Source of the DNA: Atrina japonica
Taxonomy: Eukaryota > Mollusca > Bivalvia > Pterioida > Pinnidae
DNA length: 64,000 bases
Assembly: GCA_030159075.1 (NCBI GenBank)
Contig: BROG01000150.1
Location: 434,001-498,000, forward strand
Direction: 5' to 3'
Position numbers and translations under genes: made by a program. Below, piece by piece: positions 12,805 through 64,000 of this stretch (the first letter of the stretch is position 1; each line of letters begins with the position of its first letter). The notes under the pieces were generated by a model. That model had not been told where the DNA came from. It ran no database searches and saw nothing but the letters and a program-made list of their open reading frames with translations.

Positions 12805-12936
12805 ATTGTTTTTCATTTTTTGAACATCATCGGGGTCATGGAAAAAATTCATTGTACAGCACTTCGTGCTCCACAGAATTTTTTCCATGAGTAATTGCTT
12901 TTATACCCCGATGATGTTCAAAAAATGAAAAACAAT
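12805..12936. mobile_element. Perfect three-tier hairpin element
   Basis: A 31-base arm (12805-12835) is the exact complement of 12906-12936. Inside it, tcatggaaaaaattc pairs with gaattttttccatga. At the tip, agcac and gtgct flank a ttc loop. Exact pairing suggests a young insertion or active repair of the palindrome. Confidence 0.75.
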
Positions 12937-13019
12937 CTGTTCGTGTCATTAATCATAATATATGACACAGAAACAAAATATGTGTCGATGGTCAAACTAT
13001 TATAACATTGTAATAGTTT

Positions 13020-13139
<120 letters not shown>

Positions 13140-13442
13140 CATTATGATATTTTTCTTACAAAACAGACATATCTACATCAAGCATTTAAATTATTTCCGA
13201 TTTAATTTTAGCAAATAAATAATATATATATTTTTGAAAGCTAATTTGTGTATTGTGAAGTTGTAACTATATATATTTTAAAAACGTCTGCTAGTACTTT
13301 GTTCAGATAGATGTACAATGTATATAAACAAAAAGGACAACGGTTACTTCACTTATACATACGTGTCATCTTTGACGAAAGGTTAAATCACTCGACAAAC
13401 ATCTTTATCTGGTCCGGTACGAACATCTCGACTTAAGGAGAG

Positions 13443-13637
13443 ATGTCTGTTGACTATATAGATAAAAATCGCGTTGAGTCCTTCGAAGATAATATGAAAT
13501 GCAGTCACATGCACAGAATTTTAAAGTCGGATGGAAATATGAAACAATCCAGTATTGAAGAATATGAAAAGCAACAAGTGAACTGTTCAGAACTTTTAAA
13601 TGGTGACACATCACCACTATCATGTTCTCACTTTTTG
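13443..13637 (+). CDS. Candidate orphan first exon, possible alternative CLCN6 N-terminus
   Basis: This is a 65-codon stretch starting at an ATG with an in-frame stop 9 bases upstream (13434-13436) and a possible donor (gtaaaa) at 13638. It encodes a polar, Cys-containing N-terminus (MSVDYIDKNRVESF onward) with mixed codon use, unlike the simple AT-rich sequence around it. It ends in phase 0, as does CLCN6 exon 1, so it could splice to exon 2. I do not recognise the protein and no homology supports it. It could equally be a chance open stretch. Confidence 0.25.
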
Positions 13638-13654
13638 GTAAAAATCACTGGTTG

Positions 13655-13655
<1 letters not shown>

Positions 13656-13684
<29 letters not shown>
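13656..13684. repeat. (ATA)n microsatellite
   Basis: About nine AAT/ATA units lie immediately after the orphan exon candidate. Confidence 0.95.
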
Positions 13685-13688
<4 letters not shown>

Positions 13689-15870
13689 CATTTTCATTTA
13701 TACATTTTGCTCGTAAATCAAATTTAAAATTGCTTGTAATATGAGCAAAATAGATATAAATGCTTTTTGATTTACCAGGGGTTTTTAGTTTTACCAAAAC
13801 TTAGAATATGATAATTTTTACTTTTTTCCGACTCTTTTGTAAACTATAACTATGGTATTGTTAATAATATTTCATTAATTTTTGTGTTTGTGAACACGCC
13901 AAGATATCTTCGATGCTTTAAAATGGAAAAAAATTGTGATGCCAAAATTGACAAGACAATTGACAAGTGTTATTGTTTTCAATGCGTATATAATCTATTC
14001 GAAAGTTTATTTAAAAGAAATCCGATATTTCTTTGAAATATAATTTTGTGTAGTTAAAATTATAAATCTTATATTCCTATATATTTTGTGATAGTAAGTT
14101 CAAGTCCAGTGTGGTATGCAATACAAGGGTTGAATTAATCAATTGCAAGTGAATAATTGTCAAACTGGGTTTCTTAAGCAGTTTTCACAAAATATACAGG
14201 AATTTAAGAATTTTTATGCCTGTGTATATCTCATTTTGCTATTGTATATCACTCTAAGTAGTAAAAAAGGAAATAATATTTAAAAAAACCCCACAGCTAA
14301 TGCCCCTTTAAGACCCTTGGAGTTCATTATATAGGTGAAAACAGCAGAAAAAATTCAGAATTATTATTTTTTTTAACAAATCGGTATTTCTATGTCCAAC
14401 TCATGATATATTTATAACTAATTCAAGTTCAAGTGAAAATAAAAGTAAGACCCGATAATTTCCCATCGGATAAAACATTATACAGTTATTTGTATAATAT
14501 TGCCATGTAATATGCTTCCATACATCTTCCAGTACATCTTGAAGTTAAAAAAAAGTTACAATGTATGTCAAACAGAAAATCTTGAAGTAAACAAAACAAC
14601 GAAAAAGTGACAATGTATGTAAAAACAGAAAATCAACTTCAGATTATTTTTGCCCAAATTTATTTTCTTCTGAAATTTAAACAACACATAGCGACATGAA
14701 CAAAAAAAAGCAATTTGTTACTCCATGTTCACATGGGCATGAAATTAGTTATTTAGGGGAAAACGTGGGCGAATAAAGAACAACGGTGCCGTTGTAAGCC
14801 GTTGATGTACACGATTTGCGATTTGATTGAGCATATAACTAAAGTCATATTTTATTCCAGTGTTGTAACTCTACGATGCTCACCTTAGATAATGAACCAT
14901 TACAAGTGCTTTGTGCTCCGAGTTGTTCACTTCATACTACGGTTTCTTTTTCTATTTTTTAAAATATTTCAAATCGTAACTTTTTAAAACATTATTTTGT
15001 GAGGTCAGCTCAGTGTAACTCACAGTAAATATTTAACTCTGACTTTCCTCATGATATCAATATCTTTTGATCTCAATCACGGTAAATGTCTGTCGCCAGC
15101 ATTTAAAGTTTATATTTATAGACATAATTCAATATATGTGAAATGTATTTATGGCGACATGGAATTATATCATTTTTGTTGAAATGCGTATTTAATTATC
15201 ATATTTGTGAGAGCATCTAGACGACTTATTACATATGGATTTTATTTTTAAAAAACCATACAGCAACACTCGTGTCCATTTATATATTTTTTTATTTGTC
15301 AGAAAATAAAAATGAGATCGTGGCAATATTGTCCTGTAATTCTTTTTTAATTTCTGAAAAGTTCAACATAGTAAGGGACATTTTTTTATGAAACAAGATT
15401 GTTTGTGTCTATGTCTGCTGGTCCTTAAACAATTATCTTGCGTTTTGGCAAGTGTATCTGTGTGAGAAAATAATGCACGCTAGTTTGCTGTTTAACGCCA
15501 CTTTCAACGATATTTCAGCTATATCGTGGCGATACATGATAAGTTTTTCTTTTCTATGTAAAAACAGTGATTATATTTTCTTTATAAAACTTTTGAACAT
15601 TAAAATTTTTGTAAAAGACAATATGTTTGTAAATTATTTATAAAAAGGATTTTTTATACAGTTCAAATTTTTGAAAATAAACCAATATCTTTTAGATATT
15701 CTAAAATAATGTCGCCAGCGACATTATTAAAAACACTGTTTAGATATGCACGCTGATAACGTTTGTGTTATACGCCCTAGACGGACATTTACTAATAACG
15801 CTGTAGTCATCAAGCTGATGTAAAGTATAGTAAATATTTGACGTCCGCTATGTAGTTATAGCACTGTTAT
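13685..15870. other. Intergenic, one MITE copy and nothing else recognised
   Basis: Apart from MITE family A at 14062-14311, the sequence is AT-rich with no supported exon. A duplicated segment containing gttacaatgtatgt and acagaaaatc occurs twice at about 14550-14640. Confidence 0.55.
14062..14311 (-). mobile_element. TTAA-type MITE family A, copy 2
   Basis: The copy has the family centre in opposite orientation (tccagtgtggtatgc) and a clean right end, gctaatgcccct followed by TTAA. The left terminal repeat is eroded. Confidence 0.8.
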
Positions 15871-18184
15871 TAAGGGCGAATTTGTTGCAAATAAACTAGT
15901 TTCGGTTTTGGTTTATGGTTTACAACAAGTTTACAAACCGGTTATAAAACTAAAACTGGTTTCCTATAGCTAAACAAATAAATGATTTAAACTACCAAAA
16001 TAGGGTAGACCTACAAAACGAAATAAGTAAACAGTCGCTCTTTTATACGAAATGTAAAAATAAAAGAACAAATAATACCAATTATAGAAAAAGAGTATTA
16101 ATTTTAATACGATATTTAGTGACCCTGATTATCTTGTTTCTACTTTTTGAATTGTTAGAGGCAATGTCCATGTTAAATAAAAACGTGAAAACATGATAAA
16201 CAAAATGACAATCGATAGCTGATCAATTTGGAGATTGAATTCAACAATTCACCATTTTAATATTGTAAAACGTTTCTCTGTCATTTTTAGTACAGTTTTA
16301 CTGCCCAAGTACATAAAATGTCCGGAAGACACATAAAAGGTATCCGGTACTAGTACTGGTCAATGTTGTCGCCGCCATATTGTTGTAGAAACAAACTTAC
16401 TAGTGTCAAGCCAGCCGTCAATACCAGCAGTCAATACCAGCCGTCAATAATATTCATGGGATAGGGCGCGTTCGTTTCACAAATTTTACGGCGTATTCCT
16501 AATACATTTCCGTTATTTTTATTTTCTATGATCATAAATGATTCTTTTTGTTGTACAGCTTTAATTTATAGCTTTTATAGAATTTTTCATGATTCATGAT
16601 AAAAAGAAGTAAAAATGCCGTTAGTGAAGGCTATTATTGACGCATGGATAGATACTGGGATTAGATTGACCGATATTTCTTATTGGTCGCTGGGCTTACA
16701 GGGAGTTTCTGAGCGACGCCCAAGGTATGGGAGGTATAGGTGGGCATGACCTCTTAAATACACTATGCCACATATGCCCTAGAACCTCAGAAAGGGGACA
16801 AAGGGGATAAAACTGGCATTTAGGGACGATACTTTTTATTGACTACTAGGCTTCCTGGGAGTTTCTGAGCGACGCCCAAGGTATGGGAGGTAGAGGTGGG
16901 CATGACCTCTCATATGCACTATGCCATATATTCCCTACACTCTCAAGAAGGGGACACGGGGGTTAAAATTGACATCTCGGGGCCATATTTGTTATTGACT
17001 GCTGGGCTTACTGGGAGTTTCTGAGTAACGCCAAAGGTATAGGGTAGAGGTGAGCATGAACACTCACATGCACTTCGCCACATATGCCCTAGACCTTCAG
17101 GAAGGAGACAATGGTGCTATTTCGGGGTCATATTTGTTATTGACTGCTGAACTTCCTGAGAGTTTCTGAGCGATGCCCAAGGTATGGGAGGTAAAGGTGG
17201 GCGTAACCTCTCAAATGCACTATGCCCACCTCTACCTCCCATACCTTGGGCGTCGCTCAGAAACTCCCAGGAAGCTCAGCAGTCAATAACAAATATGACC
17301 CCGAAATGTAAGTTTTAGCCCCCGTGTCCCCTTCCTGAGGGTCTAGGGAATATATAGCATGGTGCATGTGAGAGGTCATCCCTACCTCTACCTCCTTTAC
17401 CTTGGGCGTCGCTCAGAAATTCCCATGAAGCCCAGCAGTCAATAACAAATATGGCCCCGAGATGTAAGTTTTAGCCCGTGTCCCCTTCCTTAGGGTCCAG
17501 GGAATATGTGACATAGTGCATGTGAGAGATCATCCCCACCTCTACCTCCCATACCTTGGGCGTCGCTCAGAAATTCCCATGAAGCCCAGTAGTTAATAAC
17601 AAGTATGGCCCCCGAGATGTCAGTTTTAGCCCCTTTGTCCCCTTCATGAGGGTCTAGGGCATATGTGACATAGTGCATGTGAAAGGTCATGCCAACCTCT
17701 AACTCGCATACTTTGTGCGTGGCTCAGAAACTCCCAGTAAGCTCAACAATCAATAAGAAATATCGGTCAACCTTATCCCAGTGTCTATCCATGCGTTAAT
17801 AATAGCCTTCATTAACGGCCTTTTTACTTCTTTTTAAATGTAATCCACGTACAACATAACAAAAACCATGAATAATTCTATAAAAGTTATAAATTGAAAC
17901 TGTACAACCTGAAGAATCATTTATAATAATAGAAAATATAATAATGCAAATGTATTAGGAAACGAACGCACCCTATCTCATGGCTTGACATCAGTAACAA
18001 TCTTACAAAACCACCCCAGGAGGCTGTTTGAATGGTCTGATAAACTAGTTTGGGTTTAGTATAAAACAAATGAAAAACCAGTTTTAGTTCAGAACCAGTT
18101 TAAAACCGGTTTATGTAACAAATGGAAAGTTTACTAAACTGGTTCAAAACTAAAACAAGTTTCTGTAGAACAAATTCGCCCTTA
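15871..18184. mobile_element. 2.3 kb fold-back element with internal inverted tandem repeats
   Basis: The terminal inverted repeats are TAAGGGCGAATTTGTT (15871-15886) and its complement (18169-18184). Subterminal zones repeat aaactggttt-type motifs. The arms mirror each other from about 16380 to 17995. Their inner part is a unit of roughly 230 bp (gagtttctgagcgacgccc) in direct tandem up to about 17220, then the same units inverted. Short open frames inside are by-products of the repeats. No transposase is visible. Confidence 0.8.
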
Positions 18185-18321
18185 TAAGGCTCTATGTCCA
18201 GTCATGTCTTCTTCTGTCATGACTCTCAACCGGAATTTCCTAATTCAATTCAGTTTTGCAGATAGAAAGAATCACCCTAAGTTTCCCATTGCCTAAACTG
18301 CAATGATTATTGTAACTACTA

Positions 18322-18500
18322 ACGGCCGAGTGGTTGATACATCACGCTTTAAACCATGAAGTCTCTCACTTCCTGTCAGCGCAGGTGCGAGCCCAGCTGG
18401 AACCTAACCTGATTTTTGTGAGAAAGTTTGCTAGTTTACTTGCGGAGGGTCCGTGTTCATTTCCCAGGTACATTATAACCGGGTTTTCTCCTTCTGATAT
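18322..18500 (+). mobile_element. SINE family 2, copy with head, directly upstream of CLCN6 exon 1
   Basis: The head has ggccgagtggttgatacatc and ggtgcgagcccagctgg, and the body has ttgtgagaaagtttgctagt and ataaccgggttttctcc. It ends about 190 bases before the start codon, so it may be part of the promoter or 5' UTR region. Confidence 0.8.
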
Positions 18501-18692
18501 TCAGGGGTGAAAGGGTTAATAATATAGATAATTCTTCCAAACAATTAATATGTGAAGTACAAATATTAGACAAAAACTGGGGTTAGATTATCGATATGAT
18601 CCAGTGTCGCTGGACCCAGTTTTCTGTTGTTTGTCCGACTTCTTCTTATCACGTGGTATTGTTGACATATATATCATATTGATGATTACAAA

Positions 18693-62806
<44,114 letters not shown>

Positions 62807-62840
62807 GTAAAAATGACCATAAATATGTCTTCTGAATATT

Positions 62841-63129
62841 TTAAAGGGGCACTGCTTTTGTCTTTTTTTTAATCCCCCCCCCCCCCATTTTACTACCTAG
62901 ATTGATATACAATAACAAAAACGAGATATACACAGGCATAAAAATTCTAAAATTACTATATATTTTGTGTATATTTGTACTTGAATACCACACTGGACCT
63001 GACCAAATTTTCACAAATTATATAGGAACATATATTATACATTGTTAATGTATATCAAGTACAAGTAGTAAAAATTAAAAAAAAAATCGAAATAATTTAT
63101 TTTGGTAAAAACGGCTAATGCCCCATTAA
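62841..63129 (+). mobile_element. TTAA-type MITE family A, copy 8 (after CLCN6 exon 21)
   Basis: TTAA at 62841-62844 precedes aggggcactgc, and gctaatgcccca precedes TTAA at 63126-63129. The centre is partly deleted, and a run of C lies inside the left repeat. It starts 35 bases after the exon 21 donor. Confidence 0.88.
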
Positions 63130-64000
63130 GAATGACATCATTAGATTTATATTCAAAATATTTTAGAGACTTGTTAGTATGGTAGGTATTTTTGATGTAA
63201 TTGAAAAGGATTTCCAAAGGAATTTTATTAATAAGCATAAAAACTCAACAGATGCACATTTCTGTGAAATATTATTGAATCTGAAATTTTGTCATAGATA
63301 TCATACCTTGATATATTATAAATATAATACCGAAGTTATAGCTTTGCAGAAATGAATCGACACTGCATAACTATTTCCCAAAGCCTAAATTTGATATATA
63401 TGCAAGTGTAATACACACTGATACCGGATCAGTAGTTGGTTTAAACCAGTAGTCGACAGTAGTGTGGTTTCTTCTTTTGTATGTACTACGATAATATGTT
63501 TTTCCTTCTGTTTAAGTAAAATGAAATGTCCAACAGCAAATGATTTATCTAAACAAATCTCACAAAACCTTGTAAATTACATAAAACTAATGCAGACTCA
63601 TTCGGCACTTGGATATTTATCGATGTAAGTCGATGTAATTATGTTTGCCTCATCAAGGTATTACATCATCAAAATTCAACTTCAATCTTTGAAAGAGAAA
63701 AAAAAAAACAACGAAAAATGTATGGACCATTGTTTTACAACATTGATATTATCAAAACGTGTTTTGATTTACATAAAGGCAGAAAAAATGTCGGCCTTTG
63801 GCTTTTGGAAATATATTTTGTTTTTAAGTTGATATAATTATGTTTGACTCCACCCCTAAAAAAAAACTACAATCTGAAGGTGTGTTATATATGTTATACA
63901 ATATACTTATCATCCTTTGTCGGTTGAAAGAATTGCTATGTTAGTATTAGTATATTCCAGAAATCTTTTCAAAATAAAACTTTTAAGCGTGAAACTTTTA
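63130..64000 (+). other. Start of CLCN6 intron 21, nothing recognised
   Basis: AT-rich sequence with no further CBS-domain exon. A tgactccacccct motif near 63850 resembles one end of MITE family C but has no partner in the window. Confidence 0.6.

Noticed and set aside
16690..17750. Short frames in the fold-back arms (such as 17490-17690 minus)
   Set aside because: They arise from the roughly 230 bp tandem unit and are broken in the other unit copies.

Overview
The window is nuclear DNA from an animal, most likely a bivalve or other mollusc. It is AT-rich, has GT-AG introns of 0.1 to 9 kb, and carries tRNA-derived SINEs of the kind common in bivalves, many short inverted-repeat elements, long microsatellites and degraded reverse-transcriptase elements. 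The taxonomic call is an inference from repeats and protein similarity. No bacterial operon, CRISPR array, rRNA or intact tRNA gene is present.

One protein-coding gene is well supported: a chloride/proton exchanger of the CLC family, orthologous to vertebrate CLCN6. It runs on the plus strand from the start codon at 18693 past the right edge. I assembled 21 coding exons (18693-62806) that join in frame into 2,100 nt, or 700 codons. They cover the N-terminus, the whole membrane domain and the first cytoplasmic CBS domain. The second CBS domain and stop codon lie beyond the window. All junctions are GT-AG, and the selectivity-filter segments, gating glutamate and proton glutamate are present.

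Positions 1-18692 hold no proven gene. They contain two SINE families, a roughly 1.3 kb module repeated four times with a conserved octamer/GATA/TATA-like arrangement (about 2.9-8.1 kb), several hairpin elements, a 113-base poly-T tract, a 2.3 kb fold-back element (15871-18184), and one plausible orphan exon (13443-13637) that could be an alternative first exon of the CLC gene.

The CLC introns are large because of repeats. Intron 8 holds a 67 bp minisatellite derived from a retroelement tail and a 960 bp tetranucleotide tract. Intron 9 holds a 38 bp array. Intron 10 holds a 35 bp array and a three-level nest of transposable elements. Intron 12 holds a 2.1 kb TTAA-flanked element inserted in a 19/57 bp satellite. 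Intron 13 holds a 5.9 kb satellite with a 67 bp higher-order unit. Intron 20 holds a broken reverse transcriptase. I found no new multi-gene system. The most unusual material is the repeat architecture.
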